64,000 nucleotides of DNA from JBOGTC01 sp050692055 (lineage in GTDB: Bacteria; Chloroflexota; Limnocylindria; QHBO01), in NCBI GenBank assembly GCA_050692055.1, contig JBOGTC010000155.1, positions 1 through 64,000 of the forward strand, in the 5' to 3' direction. Below the pieces are notes generated by a model. It was not told the origin of the DNA, did not search any database, and saw only the letters and a program-made list of their open reading frames with translations. Positions 1 to 6,588 of the stretch are shown one piece after another. Each line of letters opens with the position of its first letter. The stretch's first letter is position 1. The position numbers and the translations under genes are program-made.

Positions 1-779
1 GGCTCGTCGACCTCGACGGCGCGGCGGTGGGCGCCGAGGCCGGGCGGCGGGCGCGGGAGTCCGCCGGGCCCACGGACCTGGAGCCCGGCCGCTATGAGGT
101 CGTGCTCGAGCCGGAATGCGTCACGAACATGCTCTCGTTCCTGGTGATGCACGGGTTCAACGGCCGCGCGGTGGAGGAGGGCCGCTCGTTCGTTCGGCTC
201 GGCGAGCGGCAGTTCGATCCCGCCTTCAGCCTGCGCGATGACGTGGGCGATCCGGTCACCATCGGCATCAGCTTCGACGTGGAGGGGACGCCCAGGCGAC
301 GTGTGGACCTCGTGCGCAACGGCGTCAGCTCCGGGCTCTGCCACGACCGGCGCACGGCCAAAGCGCTGGGTGCCGAGAGCACCGGCCACGCGATCCCTGA
401 CGGCGGCACGTGGGGGGCGCTGCCTGCCAACCTGATCGTGGATGCCGGTGATCGGACCCGCGCCGAGCTCGTGGCAGCCGTCGAACGCGGCGTGCTGGTG
501 ACCGACTTCTGGTACACCCGCATTCTCGACCCCCGGACGCAGGTGGTGACCGGTCTCACCCGCAACGGCGTATGGCTGATCGAGGACGGCCGCGTCGTGC
601 GGCCGGTGAGCAACCTGCGCTTTACGCAGTCGTTCGCGGAGGCGCTGGCGCCCGGCGCGGTCCGCGGCGTCGGCTCGGATCTGACCCTGGTGCTGGGCGC
701 GATGTTCGGGTTCGGCGCCTATGCGGTCCCGTCGCTGCACCTCGCCTCGTGGAACTTCACCGGTGGCGCCAGGGGATAG
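1..779 (+). CDS. TldD/PmbA family protein, C-terminal part (5' truncated)
   Basis: The frame is open to the left window edge, so only the last ~258 residues are seen. The visible part matches the C-terminal domain of TldD/PmbA (TldE) proteins, which form a metallo-endopeptidase acting on modified peptides and on antitoxins such as CcdA. Family-like features are a glycine/asparagine-rich block around the middle (GLCHDRRTAKALG, then STGHAIPDG) and the terminal run FGAYAVPSLHLASWNF. The zinc motif, if present, would lie in the missing N-terminal half or in the usual TldD partner, so I cannot say which subunit this is. It converges on pyrE with a shared hairpin between them. Family assignment is fairly sure; subunit identity is not. 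Confidence 0.75.
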   Translation, partial: LVDLDGAAVGAEAGRRARESAGPTDLEPGRYEVVLEPECVTNMLSFLVMHGFNGRAVEEGRSFVRLGERQFDPAFSLRDDVGDPVTIGISFDVEGTPRRRVDLVRNGVSSGLCHDRRTAKALGAESTGHAIPDGGTWGALPANLIVDAGDRTRAELVAAVERGVLVTDFWYTRILDPRTQVVTGLTRNGVWLIEDGRVVRPVSNLRFTQSFAEALAPGAVRGVGSDLTLVLGAMFGFGAYAVPSLHLASWNFTGGARG

Positions 780-820
780 GCCTTCCCAGGTCCGCCGATG
801 GTTCAGTCCTCAGGGAATGA

Positions 821-839
821 GCTGCGGCAAGGCCGCAGC
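821..839. terminator. Hairpin between convergent genes
   Basis: Seven-base arms GCTGCGG and CCGCAGC around a five-base loop lie between the stop of the TldD/PmbA-like gene (plus) and the stop of pyrE (minus). Position and symmetry suit a bidirectional terminator. There is no clear U-run, as is common in GC-rich genomes. Confidence 0.5.
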
Positions 840-846
840 AGGGACC

Positions 847-1440
847 TCAGCTGCTTCCAGGCTTGACGAGCGGCACGCCGGTCGTGCACAGCTCGCAGGC
901 CTGGGGCTCCCACGACGGGATCTCGATCCGGCCGAGTGAGTGGAGCGCAACGCCAAGCTCGATCTTCCCGACCGAGCGGTCGACGATCACCGCGGCGGCG
1001 AGCGGCTCGACGCCCGCGGCACGCACCGCCTCGAGCGTCTCGACAAGCGAGGCGCCGGTAGTGAGGATGTCGTCGACCAGCACGACGCGCTCGTCGGGTG
1101 CGATTGGCCAGCCCCGCCGCAGCGCGCGCCCGGCCGGCACCGGCTGGGCGAAGGCGGCGCGCACGGAACCGCCTAGCTGACGTGCCGTCTCGAACGAGAG
1201 GAGCACGCCGCCGGTGGTCGGGCCCACGACCAGCGTCGGCTCATAGGGCGCCAGGGCCTCGGCGAAGCGCCGGCAGATCTCGGACCCGATGCGCGGATGC
1301 TGGAGGACAAGGAACTTCTCGAGGTATCGGCCCGCATGACGGCCGGACTTCAGCACGAAGTGGCCGTCGAGCAGCGCACCGGATCGTGCGAACAGGTCCT
1401 CGATGCTGGCGCGCGTGAGCGCGCCATCGGCATCGGTCAT
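847..1440 (-). CDS. pyrE: Orotate phosphoribosyltransferase
   Basis: Converts orotate and PRPP to orotidine 5'-monophosphate in de novo pyrimidine synthesis. The product is 197 residues with a phosphoribosyltransferase fold. The PRPP-binding motif VVLVDDILTTGAS is followed by a helix carrying ETLEAVRAAG. The C-terminus carries a CELC pair, seen in some bacterial and archaeal PyrE proteins. I chose the ATG at 1440 because it overlaps the previous gene's TGA as ATGA; the frame could extend to 1500, but that stretch is low-complexity Arg/Gly and lies inside the upstream gene. It is the last gene of a run of short overlapping genes downstream of pyrRBC, so co-regulation with them is likely but is broken by a repeat region. 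Confidence 0.93.
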   Translation of the reverse strand: MTDADGALTRASIEDLFARSGALLDGHFVLKSGRHAGRYLEKFLVLQHPRIGSEICRRFAEALAPYEPTLVVGPTTGGVLLSFETARQLGGSVRAAFAQPVPAGRALRRGWPIAPDERVVLVDDILTTGASLVETLEAVRAAGVEPLAAAVIVDRSVGKIELGVALHSLGRIEIPSWEPQACELCTTGVPLVKPGSS

Positions 1441-2258
1441 TCGTAGACGGCGGAGAAGTCCACGGCCGGATAGCGCTCGGCCAGCGCCTCGGTCACCCAC
1501 TGCAGGATGTCCGCGGGGTCATAGTAGGCGGCCATCACGGCGGCCTCGGTGACGCTCAGCCCGGGGCGTCGGGCCTCCACGTCGACGAGCACTGCCTGCG
1601 GGGTCTCGCTCAGGTCGAGGCTGGTCTCGAATCGGCCGTCGGCGCGCAGGACCAGCAGGTCATCGGTCTCCTCGAGCAGGACCAGGTCGCCGGTGCGGCG
1701 CAGGACTTCCTCGGCGTTCGAGGCGAACTCGCGCAGGAGCTGCGCCTGCTGCGAGCCGATCTGGCCGCGATAGGCATCGGCCAGCTGCCACAGGCGTTGG
1801 GCGGCGATCGTCTCCTGCTGGCCGGCGGGGAGCTCCGCCTGCCAGTCCGGCGTATCGGTCCCAGCCCAGGGCTCCTCCTGCTTGGCCAGCTCATCGGCCC
1901 GCAGGAGATGGTTGACCGGGTCGCGCGCGGCCTCCTGGAGCCAGGCGAAGATGTCGGCCGGGTTGTAGAGCTCCAGGAGCTCGCTGATGGTGTCGACCAG
2001 CTGCTCCTCGTCGTACCACTCGCTGTCGGCCGGGTCCTGGTAGGTCAGCCTCGTGGTCCACGTGTCATCGAGCGGGTGGTAGAGGAGGTAGTCCTGCTCG
2101 TCGTCGACGAGCTTGATGGGACCGATCTCCCGCAGCCGCTCCCGGTTGCTCTCCAGGAAGCGCTTGAGCTGCTCGGTCGACTCGTACAGGAAGTCACGAC
2201 GCTCGAGCTCCGCGTCGGAAGCAAGCTCGCGCAGGGCACTGATGCGCGGCGATGTCAT
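1437..2258 (-). CDS. Uncharacterised acidic protein with an internal duplication
   Basis: 273 residues, strongly acidic, no signal peptide or membrane segment, so probably cytosolic. I do not recognise the family. It looks like two copies of one ~85-residue module, roughly residues 30-112 and 172-265. Each copy has a helix with R-x-G, a strand with acidic pairs (VDDEQDYLLY against LEETDDLLVL), and a closing helix with a shared signature (YNPADIFAWLQEA against YDPADILQWVTEA). It overlaps pyrE and the preceding gene by ATGA, which implies translational coupling. Neighbourhood alone does not show a role in pyrimidine metabolism. Confidence 0.8.
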   Translation of the reverse strand: MTSPRISALRELASDAELERRDFLYESTEQLKRFLESNRERLREIGPIKLVDDEQDYLLYHPLDDTWTTRLTYQDPADSEWYDEEQLVDTISELLELYNPADIFAWLQEAARDPVNHLLRADELAKQEEPWAGTDTPDWQAELPAGQQETIAAQRLWQLADAYRGQIGSQQAQLLREFASNAEEVLRRTGDLVLLEETDDLLVLRADGRFETSLDLSETPQAVLVDVEARRPGLSVTEAAVMAAYYDPADILQWVTEALAERYPAVDFSAVYE

Positions 2259-2581
2259 GGCTTGTAGACGAAGTCTGGGCCCATCCGCTCGCGCAGGAAG
2301 ATCGTGTGCTTCGACTCGAAGACCGATTCCGCCACCCGGTGGCCCAGCCCGCGCGTGGACGGGTCGTCGTAGAGCCTGTCCAGCACGGCGTAGTTCGGCA
2401 GGTCCAGGATGATGACGTTGTTCCAGGTCGAGCCTTCGGTCACGTTGAACCAGCCGACGAAGTGGATGCCGTACTCGCGAGCGTAGCGGCGCGCGGTGCG
2501 CGGGAAGAAGTGGCGCATGCCGCGCTTGAAGATCGTGTCGCGACCACGACGGACGTTGAAGAAGGTGACCATCAGCGGCAT
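2255..2581 (-). CDS. Small protein of unknown function, possible dimeric alpha/beta barrel
   Basis: 108 residues beginning MPLMVTFFNVRRG. The frame is open further upstream, but the ATG at 2581 overlaps the TGA of the preceding membrane-protein gene (TGATG), which fixes the start. The pattern of strand-helix-strand with hydrophobic HFVGWFNVTEG and NNVIILDLP strands resembles small stress-responsive or Dabb-type dimeric alpha/beta barrels, but this is only a fold guess. It ends with an ATGA overlap into the duplicated acidic protein. Coupling on both sides suggests these three genes are translated as a unit before pyrE. Confidence 0.7.
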   Translation of the reverse strand: MPLMVTFFNVRRGRDTIFKRGMRHFFPRTARRYAREYGIHFVGWFNVTEGSTWNNVIILDLPNYAVLDRLYDDPSTRGLGHRVAESVFESKHTIFLRERMGPDFVYKP

Positions 2582-2934
2582 CAGCGCTCGTCCTCCTCGG
2601 TCCGGATGACGCGCGGCTCGTTGGCCGATCCGACCTTGCGGCCGCGGCCGCGGCGACGATCGGCGAAGAATACGCGCAGCAGGAAGACGCTCGTCATGCT
2701 CACGAAGAAGAGCAGCACCATGTCGATGAGGAGCAGCACCGCAAGCAGCCAGACCGGCCAGTTGAAGGCGAAGAGGCCAACCGGGATGAGCAGCAGGATG
2801 GCCGCGAACAGGATCGCCTGCGTGACGAAGCAGCCGAAGCCGGGACCCTCGTTCGGGTCCAGGTCCTCGTTGTAGCGGACTGACAATCCATTCCTCGTGA
2901 CGGGCCCCGTGTGGCTCGGCGCATGGTCCCACAT
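2581..2934 (-). CDS. Small membrane protein, two transmembrane segments
   Basis: About 117 residues from the ATG at 2934, with a soluble N-terminal part, two adjacent hydrophobic segments (around FVTQAILFAAILLLIPVGLF and VWLLAVLLLIDMVLLFF) and a basic then acidic tail (RRRGRGRK to RTEEDER). An earlier ATG at 2991 is possible, but it lies at the edge of the upstream tandem repeat and shares the repeat's sequence, so I prefer the internal start. I do not recognise the family. It is the first of three overlapping genes leading to pyrE. Confidence 0.65.
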   Translation of the reverse strand: MWDHAPSHTGPVTRNGLSVRYNEDLDPNEGPGFGCFVTQAILFAAILLLIPVGLFAFNWPVWLLAVLLLIDMVLLFFVSMTSVFLLRVFFADRRRGRGRKVGSANEPRVIRTEEDER

Positions 2935-2998
2935 CCGGCGCAGGGTCGCCCACGACACGCCGCGCGCCGCGAGCCTGTCCTGGGCTCCCATGCTGCCG

Positions 2999-3249
2999 CA
3001 TAGCGCTCATGCAGCTGGCGCGATCCACCATCAAGGAGCGCCCAGTCCTCGGCCGCCCGCATAGCGCTCATGCAGCAGGCGCTATCCACCATCAAGGAGC
3101 GCCCAGTCCTCGGCCGCCCGCATAGCGCTCATGCAGCTGGCGCTATCCGCGAGCGCAGGCCGATGCTGCCGTATAGCGCTCATACGGCTGGCGTTATCAC
3201 CGAGCGCAGGCCGATGCTGCCGCATAACGCTCGCGGTATTGGCATTACG
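2999..3249. repeat. Five-unit tandem hairpin repeat
   Basis: This gene-free stretch between pyrC and the membrane-protein gene holds five imperfect copies of a unit starting CATAGCGC, at 2999, 3060, 3121, 3172 and 3223. The spacings are 61, 61, 51 and 51 bases. Each unit contains an inverted repeat ATAGCGC...GCGCTAT. In the fourth copy the arm becomes GCGTTAT, which still pairs in RNA through a G-U wobble. The first two units share a long linker (CAAGGAGCGCCCAGTCC), the later ones a different linker (GAGCGCAGGCCGATGC). No promoter is obvious. It may act as a transcript stabiliser, an attenuating spacer inside the pyr cluster, or a protein-binding array. Confidence 0.8.
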
Positions 3250-3305
3250 GCACTGGACGACCGGCCGAGACCCATGGATCGCCGATAGTGCTTGAAGCAT
3301 GAGCC

Positions 3306-4700
3306 TTAGGCGGTGGGCATGATCACGGCGGGTGCAAGCAGGCCGTCGTTCCAGGTGACGCGGCCATCGGCCACGGTAAGCCGCACCACACCGGGGAGCT
3401 CCATCCCGAGCAGCGGCGTGTTCCGCGAGCTGCTCGCAAGCGTGCCGGCCTCGACCCGCCACCGGGCGCTCGGATCGAACACCACAAGGTCGGCATCCTG
3501 ACCGATGGCGAGGCTGCGCGCCTCGCCGATCACGCCGGCCGGCCCGCTCGACAGGGCTGCGACGAGCCGGGGCAGCTCCAGGCAGCCTGCCTCGACCGCG
3601 GCCAGTCCGAGGGAGAGCGCCGTCTCCAGGCCGATCAGCCCCGGTGCCGCCTCGGCGAACGGCACCAACTTCCGCTCCGGCGGGTGCGGCGCGTGGTCGG
3701 TGGCGATGGCATCCACGGTGCCGTCACCGAGCCCCGCGAGCAGTGCCAGCGCATCGTCGCGACCGGCGAGCGGCGGATTGACGCGGCATGCGCCGTCGTA
3801 GGCGGCGGCCGGGTCGAGGGCGCCCACCGGCTCGGGCTCCTCCCAGGCGAAGCGGCGGGAGCCCGCGACCCAGGCATCGGTCATGGCGAGGTGGTGCGGC
3901 GTGACGTCGCAGGTCACCGCCAGGCCACGCTCCTTGGCGCGCCGCACGGCGTCCAGCGCGACGGCCGTGGACAGATGAGTGAAGTGGACCCGCGCGCCGG
4001 TCTCCGCCGCCAGCGCGATGTCGCGCTCCACGATCGTCAGCTCCGCGTTGGCCGGCCAGCCTGAAAAGCCCAGGCGCGTCGCCATCAGACCCGCGCGCAT
4101 GAGCGCTCCCGCGGCCCGCGACGGCTCCTCGGCATGCTCGATCAGAGGTCGCCCCAGCTCTGCCAGGCAGGCGAGCGCCGAGCGTGCCAGCTTCGGCGAT
4201 GGGACCGATGCGCCATCGTCACTGAACGCGACGGCGCCGGCGTCGGCCAGCTCCGCGAGGTCGGTGAGTGCCTCACCGGCGCGCCCACGGGTGGTGGCGC
4301 CAACGATCCTCACGCGACAGGCGACCCGTCGCGACCTGGCCGTGACCCAGGCGACCCGCGCCGGCTCGTCGAGCGGAGGCTCGGTGTTCGGCATGGCGCA
4401 GACGGACGTGAAGCCGCCGTGCGCCGCCGCCCGGGCACCGCTCTCGACGGTCTCCGCGGCTTCATCGCCCGGCTCCCGCAGGTGCGCATGAAGGTCGCAG
4501 AAGCCGGGGGCCGCGATGAGGCCTCGCGCCTCGATCCGAGGCGCTTCGTCGGAAAGGCTGGACACATCGGCGATGCGTCCTTCGACCACGGCCAGATCGC
4601 GTACGCCATCGGTCCCATCGGCAGGATCTATGGCGCGAGCGCCGGCGAGCAGGAACGTGGCCGGAGCATCGGTCAGGCGCCCGAAGCGGCCGGCTGTCAT
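3306..4700 (-). CDS. pyrC: Dihydroorotase
   Basis: Cyclises carbamoyl aspartate to dihydroorotate, the third step of pyrimidine synthesis. The product is 464 residues, the length of class I dihydroorotases of the amidohydrolase superfamily. Metal ligands are visible: the HxH of DLHAHLREPG (H71, H73), a histidine in LIEHAEE, another in VHFTHLST, and the aspartate of IATDHAPH. The ATG at 4700 overlaps the pyrB stop by ATGA; upstream residues in the same frame lie within pyrB and are Arg/Gly-rich noise. It is third in the pyrR-pyrB-pyrC run and is followed by the tandem hairpin repeat. Confidence 0.94.
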   Translation of the reverse strand: MTAGRFGRLTDAPATFLLAGARAIDPADGTDGVRDLAVVEGRIADVSSLSDEAPRIEARGLIAAPGFCDLHAHLREPGDEAAETVESGARAAAHGGFTSVCAMPNTEPPLDEPARVAWVTARSRRVACRVRIVGATTRGRAGEALTDLAELADAGAVAFSDDGASVPSPKLARSALACLAELGRPLIEHAEEPSRAAGALMRAGLMATRLGFSGWPANAELTIVERDIALAAETGARVHFTHLSTAVALDAVRRAKERGLAVTCDVTPHHLAMTDAWVAGSRRFAWEEPEPVGALDPAAAYDGACRVNPPLAGRDDALALLAGLGDGTVDAIATDHAPHPPERKLVPFAEAAPGLIGLETALSLGLAAVEAGCLELPRLVAALSSGPAGVIGEARSLAIGQDADLVVFDPSARWRVEAGTLASSSRNTPLLGMELPGVVRLTVADGRVTWNDGLLAPAVIMPTA

Positions 4701-5644
4701 GCAGCCTCGGCCAGCAGGGCAAGGACTGCCATGCGGACGCCCACGCCGTTTTCGACCTGGAGGCCGATGAGGCTGCGAGGGCTGGATGCCAGCTCGGCCG
4801 TCAGCTCGACGCCCTCGTTCGTTGGGCCGGGGTGGAGGATCGGCGCGCCCGGAGCGGCCAGCCGCATGCGCTCCTCCGTCAGCCCCCAACGGCGCGCGTA
4901 ATCGCGCAGCGACGGAACGCCGCCGCCGGCCGCGCGCTCGAGCTGGATGCGAAGGGTCATGACCGCGTCTGCGTCACTCAGGGCATCGGCCAGGGAGGCG
5001 GCGACCTCGACGCCGGGCCAGCCGCTGGCGAACCCGTTCACGAACGCCGGGGGTCCGGCGAGCCGCACGCGTGCGCCCAGTGCAACGAGCGCGTGGAGGT
5101 TCGAGCGGGCAACGCGGGAGTGCGCAATGTCACCCACGATCGCCACCGTGCGGCCGTCGAGCCCGCCGAGTGCCTCGCGCAGCGTCAACGCGTCGAGCAG
5201 CGCCTGGGTCGGGTGCGCGTGCAGTCCGTCGCCGCCGTTCACGATGCGCAGCCCGGTCGTGCGCGCCGCAAGGTACGGTGCCCCGGATGCCGCGTGGCGC
5301 ACGACACAGATGGTGACTCCCGTCCGTTCGAGCGTCCGCAGCGTGTCGACGAAGGACTCACCCTTGACCACGCTGCTGCCCGCGATGCCGAGGTCGACCG
5401 TCGTTGCACCGAGCGCCTTCGCAGCCAGCTCGAAGCTGACACGGGTGCGGGTGGAGGCCTCGTAGAAGGCGAGGCCCACCGTCTCGGCCTCCAGCAGGGA
5501 CCGATGCGCGCGCGCCGCGCCCGCCGCCCGCATCTCGACCGCCAGCTCGAGCACGCGCTCGATCTCCTCGCGCGTCAGGGCGTCGACGTCCAGCAGGTGC
5601 CGGTGCGCCCAGGTCCGCGCCGGCGCTGCTGCCGCGACCGTCAT
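4697..5644 (-). CDS. pyrB: Aspartate carbamoyltransferase catalytic subunit
   Basis: Joins carbamoyl phosphate to aspartate. The product is 315 residues. The carbamoyl-phosphate loop reads YEASTRTRVSFE (STRTR at 64-68); the usual proline before STRTR is alanine here. HPTQALLDA (from residue 144) and HPGPTNEGVE near the C-terminus are further family signatures. The last usually reads N-R-G-V-E, so the arginine is glutamate here. No regulatory pyrI gene is nearby, which fits PyrR-controlled bacteria. It overlaps pyrR and pyrC by ATGA at both ends. Confidence 0.95.
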   Translation of the reverse strand: MTVAAAAPARTWAHRHLLDVDALTREEIERVLELAVEMRAAGAARAHRSLLEAETVGLAFYEASTRTRVSFELAAKALGATTVDLGIAGSSVVKGESFVDTLRTLERTGVTICVVRHAASGAPYLAARTTGLRIVNGGDGLHAHPTQALLDALTLREALGGLDGRTVAIVGDIAHSRVARSNLHALVALGARVRLAGPPAFVNGFASGWPGVEVAASLADALSDADAVMTLRIQLERAAGGGVPSLRDYARRWGLTEERMRLAAPGAPILHPGPTNEGVELTAELASSPRSLIGLQVENGVGVRMAVLALLAEAA

Positions 5645-6201
5645 GCGGCCTCTCCGCCGGGCGGCGGACGGTTGGCGATCACGACCTCGTCGACGTCATC
5701 GGTCTCGACCAGCCGGACGTGCACGATCTCCTCGATGCTGGTGGGCAGATTCTTGCCGACGAAGTCGGCCCGAATCGGTAGCTCGCGGTGGCCGCGGTCG
5801 ACGAGCGCGGCCAGGCGGACGGCGCGCGGACGGCCATGATCGGTCAGGGCATCCAGCGCGGCCCGGACGGTGCGGCCGGTGTAGAGGACGTCGTCGACCA
5901 GGACCACGGTCTTGCCGCTCACCTCGGGGCCGAGGTCCGAACGCTTGACGATTGGCGCGTGGGCGATCTTCGTCAGATCGTCGCGGTAGAAGGTGATGTC
6001 GAGCGATCCCACCGGAACCGATGCGCCTTCGTTCTGCTCCACCAGGACGGCCAGCCGTCGGGCCAGGGGAACGCCGCGACTGCGGATGCCGACCAGGATG
6101 AGATCGTCGGTGCCGCCGCCACGTTCGACGATCTCGTGGCTGATGCGGGTGAGGGCGCGTCGGACGCCGTCGGCGTCGAGGATGCGGCGCTCTTCGGTCA
6201 C
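5641..6201 (-). CDS. pyrR: Bifunctional pyr operon regulator / uracil phosphoribosyltransferase
   Basis: PyrR binds a conserved loop in pyr mRNA when UMP is high, and has uracil phosphoribosyltransferase activity. The product is 186 residues with the PRPP loop VVLVDDVLYTGRT, a Bacillus/Mycobacterium-like GIRSRGVPLARRLA helix, and a C-terminal LPTSIEEIVHVRLVETD. The start is GTG at 6201, preceded at 6209-6214 (minus strand) by AAGGAG. A PyrR-binding-loop candidate sits immediately upstream of that ribosome site, so the gene probably represses translation of its own operon. It is first of pyrR-pyrB-pyrC, joined by ATGA overlaps. Confidence 0.95.
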   Translation of the reverse strand: MTEERRILDADGVRRALTRISHEIVERGGGTDDLILVGIRSRGVPLARRLAVLVEQNEGASVPVGSLDITFYRDDLTKIAHAPIVKRSDLGPEVSGKTVVLVDDVLYTGRTVRAALDALTDHGRPRAVRLAALVDRGHRELPIRADFVGKNLPTSIEEIVHVRLVETDDVDEVVIANRPPPGGEAA

Positions 6202-6216
6202 GCTCCGTCTCCTTGG

Positions 6217-6234
6217 CGGCCTCGCAGGACCGCG
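6217..6234 (-). promoter_or_regulatory. PyrR-binding loop next to the pyrR ribosome site
   Basis: Read on the minus strand the RNA is GCGG-UCCUGCGAGG-CCGC, a four-base-pair stem with a loop that fits the known PyrR target UCCNGNGAGGYY. It ends two bases before the AAGGAG ribosome site (6209-6214). No terminator/antiterminator pair is seen, so control is probably translational as in mycobacteria rather than by Bacillus-type attenuation. A possible -10 box TATACT lies upstream at 6253-6258. Confidence 0.65.
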
Positions 6235-6252
6235 TTAAAGGGCTCGGCGGTC

Positions 6253-6258
6253 AGTATA
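6253..6258 (-). promoter_or_regulatory. Probable -10 box of the pyrR operon
   Basis: TATACT on the minus strand, about 45 bases of leader before the pyrR GTG. No convincing -35 is visible at 16-18 bases, so the call rests on the -10 alone. The leader would be just long enough for the PyrR loop and the ribosome site. Confidence 0.4.
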
Positions 6259-6338
6259 GGCGCCAGGATCGCCACCGGAGCGCACCGGCTCCCACCGAGC
6301 GTACCGGCTCGCCCCTCGTGCCGCTATTGCTTGCGCTG

Positions 6339-6469
6339 TGCGACTTATCCGAGGTGAACGGTCGTCCGGTGGGCGTCACGTGAGACCAATTGCGCCGAGA
6401 TAGGCACATTGATGGAGGCTGCCCGGGGTCAGGTGGGCCCGTGGCAGCCTGGTGCTCGGATAAGTTGCA
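6339..6469. repeat. Intergenic inverted-repeat element, copy 1
   Basis: A 131-base element bounded by TGCGACTTATCCGAG and CTCGGATAAGTTGCA, 15-base inverted ends with one mismatch. It contains GGCACATTGAT at 6403-6413. The flank beyond the right end (GTAATGCTC read on the minus strand) is also shared with the copy at 23.3 kb. No coding potential is seen. It fills most of the gap between pyrR and the anti-sigma gene. See the finding on this family. Confidence 0.7.
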
Positions 6470-6501
6470 GGAGATGAGCATTACTGGGGGCTAGTTGATC
6501 G

Positions 6502-6579
6502 GCCGCCCCTGTGGCCGGGCCCGCTGTGGCTGGTCCCGCTGTGGCCCGGGCCGCCGAGGTGGCCGGCCCCGCTGCGGCC
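6502..6579. repeat. GC-rich direct repeats downstream of the anti-sigma gene
   Basis: CCCGCTGTGGC occurs at 6520-6530 and 6535-6545, with a related CCCCGCTGCGGCC at 6567, so the repeats are about 15 bases apart near the start of the tract. The stretch is rich in GGCC and can fold in many ways. It lies just after the stop of the minus-strand anti-sigma gene and might help terminate transcription. Confidence 0.5.
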
Positions 6580-6588
6580 ACCACTGGA

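Noticed and set aside
781..850. Possible SRP RNA (GGAAGCAGC word on the minus strand)
   Set aside because: The word is the coding end of pyrE (Gly-Ser-Ser-stop), and the rest does not fit the SRP RNA helix 8; a simple terminator hairpin explains the region.
2999..3249. CRISPR array
   Set aside because: The units are imperfect, adjacent linkers are repeated rather than unique spacers, and no cas genes are present.
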